64,000 nucleotides of DNA, from contig NC_003281.10 of NCBI RefSeq assembly GCF_000002985.6, positions 186,001 through 250,000 of the forward strand, in the 5' to 3' direction. Positions 11,401 to 21,428 of this stretch are shown one piece after another (positions within the stretch are counted from its first letter, which is position 1; every line of letters begins with the position of its first letter). The notes beneath the pieces are model-generated. The model saw nothing but the letters and a program-made list of their open reading frames with translations. It made no database searches and was not told where the DNA came from. The translations under genes and the position numbers were made by a program. This DNA comes from Caenorhabditis elegans (lineage: Eukaryota > Nematoda > Chromadorea > Rhabditida > Rhabditidae).

Positions 11401-14224
11401 TACATCAGATTCGGGGATTTTCAAATTTTAGTATAAAATTTACCAAAATTTGGCTGAAAATGTCCAATTTGCAACGAAAATTCAAATTTTGCACCGAAAT
11501 CAAAATAAATTACACGTTTTCTTTGCTCAAAAATGCAAAATTTAAATTTTGTGCGTCAAATATGGTGTAATAGGTACGCAGTTCGTATCTGTGCAAACAC
11601 TACGGTGATACATCAGATTTGACGCGCAAAAACGGGAATTTTCAAATTTTAGTTAAAATTTTCAAAAAATTAACTAGAATTGTCGAATTTTCGTTGAAAT
11701 TTCGAATTTGGCAACGCAATTTATAGAAATTCCACGTTTTTTTTTGCTGAAAAACTCGAATTTTGAAATTTGCGCGTCAAATTTGGTGTATTAGGTCCGC
11801 ATTTTTACATTTTACCGACACTCAATACATCAGATTTGACGCGCAAAAACTCCGATTTTTCAGATCGTCAAATTGCTCATCGAAGCCGACCCAAACATTA
11901 TCAATTTGCCAGACAAATTCGGAGCAACTGCGCTCCACCGAGCCGCAAGTCGTGGAAATGACGTCATCGTCCGGGCGCTGGTCTCGACTGGAAAATGTAG
12001 TTTGGATCGGCAGGATGGAGAGGGAAATACGGCATTGTTAGTATTATTTTTTTTTAATCAGAAAAAAACTTAAATTTTAAAAAATTATTTTAAACCAGAA
12101 AAATCGCAAATAAAAGAGAAATTTTACATTTTTCCAAAAATTGAAAATCTCGAAAAAAAATTATGGAGAACTTTTTTTTTTATCTTTAAAAATCTGTGAA
12201 AAATTAATTTCTAGACAAATTCAAAAAAAATTTTTTTTAATTAATTTAAGAAAAAATGAAATTTTATAGAAAAAAAGTTAATTTTTAGAAAAGTTCGAAA
12301 ATAAAAAATAAATTTAAAACAATGTAAACAATTATTTAAAAACCCCTTTTTTTTATTAAAATTAATTATTTTGTCCATATATATTTTAAAAACTTTTAAA
12401 AATTATTTTAAAGTTCCAATTTTTAGAAAAAATGGTTTTTGAATTCTGCTCAAATTGTTTTTACTGATTTTTTAGGTGTTTTAAAATATTTTTCAATTTT
12501 GTATTTCTCTTTTAAAGATTTTTTCGAATTTTTAAAAATAAAACAATTAAATGAATTTTTTGGGAAAATAGTTTTATTTTACTGGTTTTTCCTTATTTTT
12601 GATGAAGTTTTTTGGATTTTTTTAAAAATTAATTGTTTACTGATTTTAAAGATGTTTTTTCAAAAAATTTTTCTGTTAAAAAAAAATCTGAAAATTAATT
12701 TTTTTTCTATACAATTCCATATTTTTTCTTAAATTAATTTAAAGTTTTTTTTGAGTTTTTCTATTTTTTAAATCAGTAAAAAGATTTTTAAATCAGTAAA
12801 AACTTAATTTAAAAAATTCAACATTTGAAAAAAAAATCCGAAATTTTTTTTAACACGAAAAAAATCAGTAAAAAACAATTAGAGCAAAATTCAAAAAAAA
12901 AATTTTTACAATTTCAAAAAGAAGCAACAAAAAATTGTTAGTAAAGAAGAAGATATGGAGCAAATTAAAAAAAAACGATTTTCGCGAGATTTTTTTAATT
13001 TTGTACAGGGTTTTTAAAAAAAGAAAAAATCAGAAAAAAACTTAAATTTTAAAAAATTATTTTAAACCAGAAAAATCGCAAATAAAAGAGAAATTTTACA
13101 CTTTTCCAAAAATTGAAAATCTCGAAAAAAAAATTAAAAAAAAAAAAAAAAAAAAACTTAAATTAATTTAAGAAAAAATATGGAATTGTATAGAAAAAAA
13201 ATTAATTTTCAGATTTGTTTTTTAAACAGAAAATTTTTTTGAAAAAACATCTTTAAAAATCAGTAAAAAATTAATTTTTAAAAAAATCCAAAATGTAAAA
13301 AAAAAAAAAAACTTCATCAAAAATAAGGAAAAACCAGTAAAATAAAACTGTTTTCCCAAAAAATTTATTTAATTGTTTTATTTTTAAAAATTCGAAAAAA
13401 TCTTTAAAAGAGAAATACGAAATTGAAAAAATATTTTAAAACACCTAAAAAATCAGTAAAAACAATTTGAGCAGAATTCAAAAACCATTTTTTCTGAAAT
13501 TGGAACTTTAAAAAAATTATAAAAAATTATAAAAATATATATGGACAAAATAATTAATTTTAATAAATTTCGAAAAAAAAAACCAAAAAAAAATCGAAAA
13601 AAATCTGAAAAAAAATTAATTTTTAGAAAAATTCAAAACAAATCTCTAAAAATCTGTAAATAAATTAATTTTTATAAAATTCCAAAAAAAAACCAAAAAA
13701 ATCAGTAATAAAATTCAAAAAAAATTTTTTGGATCAGTAATATAATAGAAAAATTCAAAAACATTTTTTTTGACAATTTCAAAAAAAGCAATGAAAATTT
13801 ATTATAAAAATTCAAAAACCTCTCAAAAAATGCACATTCTAAACAATTAAAAAAATTCAAAACTTTAATGAAATTCCAAAAAAAAAAACCAAAAAAAAAA
13901 ATCGAAAAAAACCCAAAAAAAAATCGAAAAAAACCCAAAAAAAATCCAGTAAATTCAAAAATCAAAAAAACACCAAAAAAATATCATGAATAAATTAATT
14001 TAATGAAAAAATTTATTATTAAAATTCCAAAAAACCCCCAAAAAAAATGCACATTCTAAACAAATTCCAGACACCTCGCGTGTGACGAAAACCGTGGTGA
14101 CGTGGCAATTCTGCTGGTGAATCGTGGAGCCGATATGAAAATGCTCAACAAGGAGAAGCAGACACCACTGGAAATGCTTAAAGACCCAGAGCTCCGTCAA
14201 AAACTTTTAAATTTGAAGAAATAA
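8462..14224 (+). CDS. Ankyrin-repeat protein, PSMD10/gankyrin type (26S proteasome assembly chaperone)
   Basis: Five exons (8462-8551, 9292-9447, 11108-11257, 11864-12036, 14071-14224) join in phase to 240 residues; human PSMD10 is 226. Ankyrin repeats follow one another: RSTIHFAAVGGSLPLLQF, GWTPLMIASSAGRVDVVRYL, KQTSLHYACSKNHVEIVKLL, GATALHRAASRGNDVIVRAL, GNTALHLACDENRGDVAILL and a terminal KQTPLEML cap. In yeast and mammals the orthologue binds the ATPase Rpt3 and guides regulatory-particle assembly. As the last gene of the proposed operon it travels with the E2 ubc-20. Introns total about 5 kb against 0.7 kb of coding sequence and hold three repeat families, including a long AT-rich foldback. 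The first AATAAA after the stop is at 14470, inside a palindrome. Confidence 0.93.
9649..11848. repeat. Six TTTGCGCGTCAAATATGG hairpin elements in PSMD10-like introns
   Basis: Small inverted-repeat elements of 70-85 nt, with a left arm like TTGCGCGTCAAATATGGTG and a right arm like CATATTTGACGCGCAAA around a 25-40 nt loop. Copies lie at about 9649-9731, 10321-10395, 10600-10682, 11343-11412 (degenerate), 11549-11631 and 11768-11848. The first three are in intron 2, the last three in intron 3. More copies or half copies lie at 15543, 15917, 16280 and 16793-16878. They look like very small MITE-type elements. Confidence 0.88.
10910..11037. repeat. Palindromic GGTCTGCTAAAT array in PSMD10-like intron 2
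   Basis: Four units, two ending in the GCATACC variant also seen in cox-17. About 145 nt of unique-looking sequence before it matches the cox-17 intron, so array and flank were copied together. Confidence 0.88.
12348..13570. repeat. Long AT-rich foldback in PSMD10-like intron 4
   Basis: Two arms of about 400 nt, 12348-12745 and 13155-13570, are reverse complements with scattered mismatches. For example GAATTCTGCTCAAATTG at about 12440 pairs with CAATTTGAGCAGAATTC near 13465. The ~400-nt loop holds a direct copy of the ~100-nt segment at 12060-12160 (second copy about 13034-13135). It lies wholly inside one 2-kb intron and would form a long RNA hairpin. No transposase is coded. Confidence 0.85.
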
Positions 14225-14324
14225 TTCCAGAGAGAAGGTGAAGAATGTGTGGTGGTGCAAAGAAGTCCCATGTGTTAATTTATTTGTGAAATTTCGAAAA
14301 AAAAACAAATTTTTTTTCGATTTT

Positions 14325-15114
14325 CACTGCAACTTTTTCCTCACGAGGGATGAGGAAAAGTGGTTTCTAGGCCATGGCCGAGGGGCCGACAAGTTTCAGC
14401 GGCCATTTATCTTGCTTTGTTTTCCGCCTGTTTTCTTTCGTTTTTCATCGATTTTTTTCGTTTTTTTTAAATAAAACTGATAAATAAATATTTTTTGCAG
14501 ATTCTAAAACAATTTCCAAGTAAAAAAATTATGTATTCAGTGGGCAAGCAGCGGTGAAAGTGGGCATTGTAATATGATGGATTACGGGAATACAAAACCT
14601 AAACTTTTTCTGAAACATGATAAATATGCTGCTTAGATGCTGAAATTGCCTGATTTTCATAACGAGACCGCTGAAAAAGTTTTGAGGTTTCCAAAATTTA
14701 ACTTTTTGTGCGAAAATCTCGACTTTTTCACCAAAAAAGTTGAATTTTGGAAACCTCAAAACTTTTTCAGCGGTCTTGTTATGAAAATCAGGTAATTTCA
14801 GCATCTAAGCATCATATGTATCATGTTTCAGAAAAAGTTTAGGTTTTGTATTCCCGTAATCCATCATATTACAATGCCCACTTTCACCGCTGCTTGCCCA
14901 CTGAATACATAATTTTTTTACTTGGAAATTGTTTTAGCATCTGCAAAAAATATTTATTTATCAGTTTTATTAAGAAAAAACGAAAAAAATCGATGAAAAA
15001 CGAAAGAAAACAGGCGGAAAACAGCAAGATAAATGGCCGCTGAAACTTGTCGGCCCCTCGGCCATGGCCTAGAAACCACTTTTCCTCGTCCCTCGTGAGG
15101 AAAAAGTTGCAGTG
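14325..15114. repeat. ~790-bp palindrome downstream of the PSMD10-like gene
   Basis: Arms of ~385-395 nt are near-perfect reverse complements, starting CACTGCAACTTTTTCCTCAC at 14325 and ending with its complement at 15114, centred near 14720 with a loop of ~25 nt. The arms include TTTCTAGGCCATGGCCGAG and the paired AATAAA signals at 14470 and 14483. The only candidate poly(A) signals I see for the upstream gene are in the left arm. It looks like a foldback or MITE-type element; no TSD was identified. Confidence 0.9.
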
Positions 15115-16367
15115 TTTTTTTTTAATGTCCGTAATTGTGCCGTTTTTTTTCTGTTTCTGTTGTACGAAAAATTTTTTTTTTTTTCAATCAAAATTATGAT
15201 AAAACAGAGAGAGAGATCGAATACCCATTTGAACAAGTGAATCGGGGGGGGGAAAATAATAATTTTTTGCGAAATTTTTTTTTTGGGTCTGCTAAATATT
15301 TAGCAGACCCAAAAAATCCGCCGGGAGTGGAGAGCTTAAATACTTTGGAACGATTTTTTCTGGGATAAAATCCGCGAATCTCGGCTATCGCAACGGGTGT
15401 AGGTGGTGTTGATTGAGTGGGAACGTCTGGAAATTTGCGAAAAATTGGAGTTTTGGCGGGAAATTTGAAAAATATTGATTTTTTGAACTTGGAAATTCGT
15501 AAAAGTCCGGGTTTTTTACCCGAAAATTCAAAAATTTGAAAATTTGCGCGTCAAATATGGTGTATTTATTAGTTTGTGGATAGAAATTGTGCGGAAAATT
15601 GAAATTTTCAATACAAACCTTCGTTTTTTACCGGGAAAATTTGTAAAATTCGAAGTTTCTTCACTCGAAAATCCCCAAAAATTGCAGAATTCTACGTATT
15701 TTTGGCGGGAAATTTGAAAAATTCCAGATTTTAGTCATAAAATTCGTAAAATTCAGGGGTTTTTTACTCGAAAACCCAAAAAATACAGAATTCTACGTAT
15801 TTTTAGAGTAAAAATTTGAATTTTCGACGGAAAAAATGAAGAATTATCAATTTTTTTTAGTCCTAAAATCCGTGAAATTCCATGTTTTTTACTCAGAAAC
15901 TCGAAATTTTTTGAAATTTTGCGCGTCAAATATGGTGTAATTGGTGGTCGTGGATAGAAATTATGCGGGAAATTCAAATATCCTACCAAATTGGAGCAAA
16001 AAGTGCCTAATTTTTGACTGGAAACACAAAAATTCCAGAATTTTACGTATTTTTAGGAAAAATCTTGAATTTTCCAAAAAAAAAAATCATAAAATTCCAG
16101 GTTTTTTACCCGAAAATTCGAAATTTTGAGCTTTTTCTGCAAAAAAATGCTACTTTTTTATTCGTATTTTTAGAGCAAAAATTGAATTTTCTGTAAAAAT
16201 TTTTAAAAAAATCGAAATTTTAAGGCAAAAATTCGTAAACTTCCACGCTTTTTGACGGAAAAACGAGAAAATTTCAAAAATTTGCGCGTCAAATATGGTG
16301 TATTCGGTACGGCCGACACAAAAAATCAAAAACTTAGAATTTCGCGCCGCATATGGCGTCAGGCTGT

Positions 16368-16478
16368 CTCTTATTGCGGTTTGATCTACAAAAAATGCGG
16401 GAATTTTTGAGAAACCATGAGAAATCAGTTGAAAAGTCTGCGTCTCTTCTCCCGCATTTCTTGAAGATCAAACCAAAA
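16368..16478. repeat. Inverted-repeat element (GGTTTGATCTACAAAAAATG type)
   Basis: Left arm TTGCGGTTTGATCTACAAAA and a related right arm ending AGATCAAACC surround a diverged centre containing AAATCAGTTGAAAAGTCTGC. Relatives lie at 22345-22490 and 40485-40640. MITE-like, non-coding. Confidence 0.75.
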
Positions 16479-16520
16479 TGTGAGGCACGTGGCGCGGCGT
16501 GTTCAAATTCGAAATTTCGC

Positions 16521-19500
16521 TTACTTTTCGTCTCGAGACCCATATTTCGAGCGTAGCGTATTTGTTAACCGCCTCCGAAAACTGGAAGATGATAGGCAGA
16601 AAACGACGAAATTCAAACTTTTTCCGATTACAACCAAGAATGAGGTAATTGTTGTCATGTGGTACCTGAAAATTAAACAAAATCAATTTTTGTTCTACAT
16701 TTAGGCGCGGGAAATTTGAATTTTTGAAGAAAAAACCCTAAAATTTGTAAAAATTCGTCTAGTTTAGCGAGGAGAACGCTAGATTTTCAAAATTGCGCGT
16801 CGAATGTGATGTTTTATCGTCGGTGTATGCACATTTTCTAGCCACACACTAAATACATTATATTTGACGCGCAAAGTTTGAAAGTTGGCGTTTATTTACA
16901 CAAAAAACCAAAATTTTTGGCAGAAAATCAATATATTTTAACACAAAATTTATTGATTTTTAGACGAAAATTCGAAAATTTACTGCGAAAAACGTGGAAT
17001 TTCGGAAATGTACTCAATACACTAAATTTGACGCACATTTTTTAAAAAATTTTAGCGACGAAAAATCAATAATTTCTCACCAATGCGCGTCGAGCCGCTC
17101 CTTGAGCAGCGAATTTACAGTTAACACCACAGCGGACGGTGCCTGAAAATACAAAATTCGAGGAAAAATCTTGAAAATCCGAAAAAAAAAAAACGAACCT
17201 GAGTTATTGTGAATGACGTCACCACGGCACATACCGTAACGGCCACTCGGTGCTCGGTTCGTTGCTGAAGAATCTGAAATTTGCAATGGAAATTGGTGGC
17301 CGAAGTTATGAAAATTGGTGGCCGAAGTTTTTTTTTTTTAATTTGATGGTCAAAGTTTTTAAAATCGGTGGCCGAATTTTTTAAAGTCGGTGGCCGAATT
17401 TTTCAAAATCGGTGGCCGAAATTATAAAAATTGGTGGCTGAGGTTTATAAATTCGATGGCCGAATTTTTAAAAATTTGATGGCTGAATTTGTTAAAATCG
17501 GTGGCCAAATTTTTTAAAATTGGTAGCCGAAGTTATGGGAATTGGTGGCCGAAGTTATGGGAATTGGTGGCCGAAGTTTTTAAAAATCGGTGGCCGTAAT
17601 TTTCAACTTTGATGATGGCCGAAGTTATAGAAATTGATGGCCGACGTTTTAAAATTTGATGGCCGAATTTTCAAAAAATTGGTGGCCGAAGTTTTAATAA
17701 TCGGTGGCCGAAGTTGTTAAAATTGGTGGCCGAAGTTGTTAAAATTGGTGACTGAAGTTTTTAAAATTGGTGGCTGAAGTTTTTAAAATTGGTGGCCGAA
17801 GTTTTTTTTACTTTGATGACCGATTTTTTTTAAATCGGTGGCCGAAGTTTTTAAATCGGTGGCCGAAGTTATGAAAGTTGGTGGCCGAAGTTTAGAGAAA
17901 TTGGTGGCCGAAGTTTTTAAAACTGGTGGCCAAATTTTTAAAACTTGGTGGCCGAACTTTTAAAATCTGTGGCCGAAGTTTTTAGTATTGATGGCCGAAG
18001 TTTTTAAAATTGTTGGTCGAAGTTTTTAAATATCGATTTTTTACGAAATTATCGATTTTCCAAAATTATTGATTTTTCCTGAATTATTGATTTTTGGTAC
18101 GAAATTATCGATTTTTTCTGTCGACCGCTTACCTGATCCGAGTGCCTCCTAAACAGTGTCCCCACAAACGGAAGTGCCACGTCACCGCCGGACTTCCGCA
18201 TTCGTGCCGAGACCCTTCCCAGTGAGGCGTACATGAAAAATGATCGCTTTTTTACATAGTACAAGAGCATCATATTGAGCACGACGAGGAGAATCATCGG
18301 CAGAAACACTACGAGAGCCGCGTTGGCGGCACGCGTCGCCGCCACGTAGGTACGCAACGCCGGCGGTGAGATGTTTGTACGGTTGTTGGGCCATCTGAAG
18401 GTTCAATTGATTTTTAGAAACTACAAACTACAAAGTTTAACTACAAACTACAAAAATACTAGAAACTACAAATATAATAGATATAAGAATTTTATTCCGG
18501 TGGACAATTTTTATGACCAATAAGAAACGTAAAAAACTAGAAAAATCATAAATATACAACTACAAACTACAAACTACAAACTACAAAATACAAACTACAA
18601 GTTTTCTATTCAATATTGCGATTTTTTTTTTTCGAGTCTAAGGTACTAAACTGACATATATTGAACTATGTATAAAATTACAAAATGCAACTACAAACTA
18701 TGAACACTACAAACTACAGACTACAGACTATAAAAGAGAAACTACGAACTACAAACTACAAACACTACAAACTACAAGTTTTCTTATCTATATAGTATTT
18801 ATTCCGAGTCTTTTTTTAGTTTAAGGTACTAAACTGACTTAAATTAAACTGAAACACTACAAACCACTAAATGTAACTAAACACTACAAACTACAAACAC
18901 TACAAACTACAAACACTACAAACTACAAACTACAAACGCTACAAAAACTACAAACTACAAGTTTTCCATTCTATATTTTGATTTTTTTCGAGTCTTTTCC
19001 AGTTTAAGGTACTAAACTGACTTAAATTGAAAAAGCGCAGTCTATGAACACTACAAACTACAGATTGCAACTACAAACTATGAGCACTACAAACTACAAA
19101 CTACAAACTACAAATTTCCTATTCTATATTGTTTTTATTTCGAGTATTTTTTTTAGTTTAGTTTATGGTACTAAACTAACTTAAATTGAACTACATATAA
19201 CACTACAAAATACAAGCACAAACTATAAACACTACAAACTACAAACTACAAAGTACAAATTAGAAATTACAAACTACAGACTAAAAACTACAAACTACAG
19301 ATTACAAACTATGAGCATATTATTCCGGTGAGCATTTTTCATTACTGACAAGGAACGTAACACTACAAAATATATAAACACTACAAACTAAAAAATGTAA
19401 CTATAAACTATGAACACTACACACTACAGACTACAAAATACAAACTACAAACTACAAATATTACAAACTACAGATTACAAACTATGAGAATATTATTCCG

Positions 19501-21104
19501 GTGAGCATTTTTGATTACTAACAAGGAACGTAACACTACTAAATATATAAACACTACAAACTGCAAAATTTAACAACAAACTATGAAAACTACAAACTAC
19601 AAATTACAAACTACAAACTACAAAACTCACACATCCAAATTGACGTCCAAACAGACGGCCATAATCTGTGTTGCGTTGCAAAACGACTTGATGAAGCAGT
19701 GATGGCTGACATGATTGTAGAATGTCAATGCGGCACAACATGTCAGCAATGTCAGTAGGCCGGTTGTCAGTTTGCCACGTGACGGAGTTGTCAGCCGATG
19801 GAGCGGAGACCGTACTCCGGCCACACGTTCGAAGCACACACCGACGACGAGCCTGAAAGATGGAGTTTTTGTAGTCTTTGTAGTCTTTGTAGTCTTTGTA
19901 GTCTTTGTAGTCTTTGTAGTCTCCGTAGCTTGTACTTTCAGTGACCTCCAGGTGACATACCGCAAAACTACAAAGACTACAAATTTTCTTAGAATCGGGC
20001 TTGAAGCCCATTGTAGAGGTTTTGACCGAACTACAGACTGCAACTTCCGTGTAGTTTGTAGTATTTGTAGCTAGCCACCACGTGCCAGACAGTCAGACTA
20101 CAAACTACACATTTTCTCAGGATGAGGACCAGTTGTAGTTTGTAGTCACTAGCTCGAAGACCATTGTAGAGGTTTTGAGGATTTCAAACAAGGATGGCTC
20201 GACTATAAACTACAATTTGTTCTCGACTTGTAGTTTGTAACTTTTGTAGCCACTAGCCAAAAGTCCTCTGTAGAGGTTCAACTTGACTACAAACTACACG
20301 GTTGTAGTTTGTAGTCTTTGTAGCCACATTAGACTCACCATATCGCCACGGCAGATGTCCAATTGGCAAATGCAATGAGGTGCATTTTAGACGGTAGGTA
20401 CAGGTACCTGAAGGTGTAGTTGAACGCGAATCGGTCAAAATTTGCCAGCGAGTGCGGAATGATCAGAATCAGGAAGGAGACATCGCATACGGCCAGGCAT
20501 GTCAGGAAGATGTTGGCTCTGTGAAATTGTGGAATGTTTGCCTAGGCCTGCCTATGCCTGCCTACCCGGCTACCTAATAGGAGACCGACACCTATCTTCA
20601 TTGTTACCTACCCCGACAAAATCAATTTTGCTTGTCTACCTATACAATCTGATAAACACCTGTATAGGTAGGTAGGCACGTAGCCATGTATGTAGGCACT
20701 TAGGCATGTAGGCACACAGGTACGTAGGCATGTAGGCACCTAGGTACCTAGGCATCTATGCACTTAGGCATCTAGGCAGGTAGGCACCTAGGCATCTATG
20801 CACATAGGCACCTAGGCACCTAGGCATCTATGCATCTAGGCATCTATGCACCTAGGCATCTATGCACCTAGGCATCTAGGCAGGTAGGCACCTAGGCACC
20901 TACCGAGTAGGCACAGGTTTAACCTCACCTTGACATAAAATCGTTGTTAACCAGCACAAGAATTGTCAACGCATTGCCCACCACTCCGAACAGACAAATC
21001 GGCGGAAACAGCACCGTATACAGGAACGCCTCCAAATTAGACCCCGACAGCCGGAGCTGTAACTCGGGAAGACATAGTGAACTCGAATCCATTGCTGCTG
21101 CCAT
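16521..21104 (-). CDS. Class A seven-transmembrane receptor, neuropeptide (FMRFamide-receptor-like) type
   Basis: Seven exons join in phase: 21104-20929, 20518-20339, 19852-19631, 18394-18133, 17273-17199, 17142-17081, 16665-16521, giving 373 residues. TM1 (28-52) has GVVGNALTILVLV. TM2 (60-80) has NIFLTCLAVCD. TM3 ends in CFERVAGVRSPLH, with E127-R128 in place of DRY. TM4 is LLTLLTCCAALTF, TM5 is ALVVFLPMILLVVLNMMLL, TM6 is VVTSFTITQAPSAVV, and TM7 is SLNFVVFCLSSSSFRRRL. Two N-glycosylation sequons (N197, N200) lie before TM5. The layout fits nematode peptide GPCRs. I see no cysteine at the usual start of TM3, so the canonical TM3-ECL2 disulfide may be missing. Ligand unknown. Start: first ATG after a CTTCTGCAG acceptor ~18 nt upstream. 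The short C-tail ends SKYGSRDEK. Four of its six introns are filled by different tandem repeats. Confidence 0.92.
17282..18025. repeat. GGTGGCCGAAGTTTTTAAAAT minisatellite in GPCR intron 4
   Basis: About thirty imperfect units of 20-27 nt (consensus TTGGTGGCCGAAGTTTTTAA on the plus strand), with variants TGATGGCCG and GGTGGCTGA. It fills nearly the whole intron between exons 5 and 4. No open coding frame. Confidence 0.93.
18415..19620. repeat. ACTACAAACTACAAA satellite in GPCR intron 3
   Basis: Over 1.2 kb of ACTACAAACTACAAA-type repeats is organised into larger units of ~200-300 nt, each containing TTAAGGTACTAAACTGACTT or TTATTCCGGTGAGCATTTTT. It occupies essentially the whole intron. The same short motif recurs at 41580-42270. 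Confidence 0.92.
19865..20325. repeat. GTAGTCTTTGTAGT repeats in GPCR intron 2
   Basis: A compact 12-bp array (TAGTCTTTG, about five copies at 19868-19922) is followed by dispersed TTGTAGTTTGTAGT and its complement ACTACAAACTACA. Read on the minus strand the compact array gives a DYKDYKDYK-like frame, which is only a repeat artefact. Confidence 0.88.
20560..20920. repeat. TAGGCACCTAGGCATCTATGC minisatellite in GPCR intron 1
   Basis: Repeats built from TAGGCA(C/T)CTAGGCATCTATGCAC with a shorter GTAGGCACGTAGGCATGT form at the left, filling the intron between exons 2 and 1. The unit contains TAGGC, close to but not equal to the telomere hexamer. Confidence 0.9.
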
Positions 21105-21305
21105 TTAGCTATTGGGCATATCTGCAGAAGTGAGAAATTACGAAGTTTTTTTTTTCGAAACGGAAGTATACATATTGAGACGAGGAGTGGGAAAATTTTA
21201 TGAGCACACGAAGAAGTGGTGGAGGCTATGAAGTTTTATGCACTTATGTACACACGGAAGTTTAGACACATTTTGCAGGGGTACCTTAAAATTTATGAAA
21301 TTTTA

Positions 21306-21428
21306 GGCTTAGGCTTAGGCTTAGGCTAAGGCCTAGGCCTAGGCTTAGGAATAGGCTTGGGCTTAGGCTTGGGCTAAGGCCTAGGTTTAGGCTTAGGCTT
21401 AGTCATAAGATTAGGCTTAGGCTTATGA
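21306..21428. repeat. Interstitial telomere-like tract, TTAGGC orientation
   Basis: A run of TTAGGC hexamers, many exact and others changed to CTAGGC, TTGGGC or CTAAGGC, about 120 nt long and ~200 nt upstream of the GPCR start. TTAGGC is the C. elegans telomere repeat, and such interstitial tracts are common on its chromosome arms. Confidence 0.9.

Larger units (their letters stand above)
14225..16520. other. Intergenic region between the PSMD10-like gene and the GPCR
   Basis: The two genes converge here. The region holds the 3' UTR of the PSMD10-like gene, a ~790-bp palindrome (14325-15114), a nine-G tract (15244-15252), one GGTCTGCT palindrome (15285-15310), and AT-rich sequence repeating phrases such as AAAATTCCAGAATTTTACG. 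Half copies of the GCGCGTCAAATATGG element lie at 15543, 15917 and 16280, and another inverted-repeat element lies at 16368-16478. No coding frame is convincing. Confidence 0.7.

Noticed and set aside
19604..20043. 135-138 codon minus-strand frames with DYKDYKDYK or TKTTKTTKT runs
   Set aside because: They are the translated 12-bp TAGTCTTTG array in GPCR intron 2 read across into exon 3; only the exon 3 part of one frame is real.
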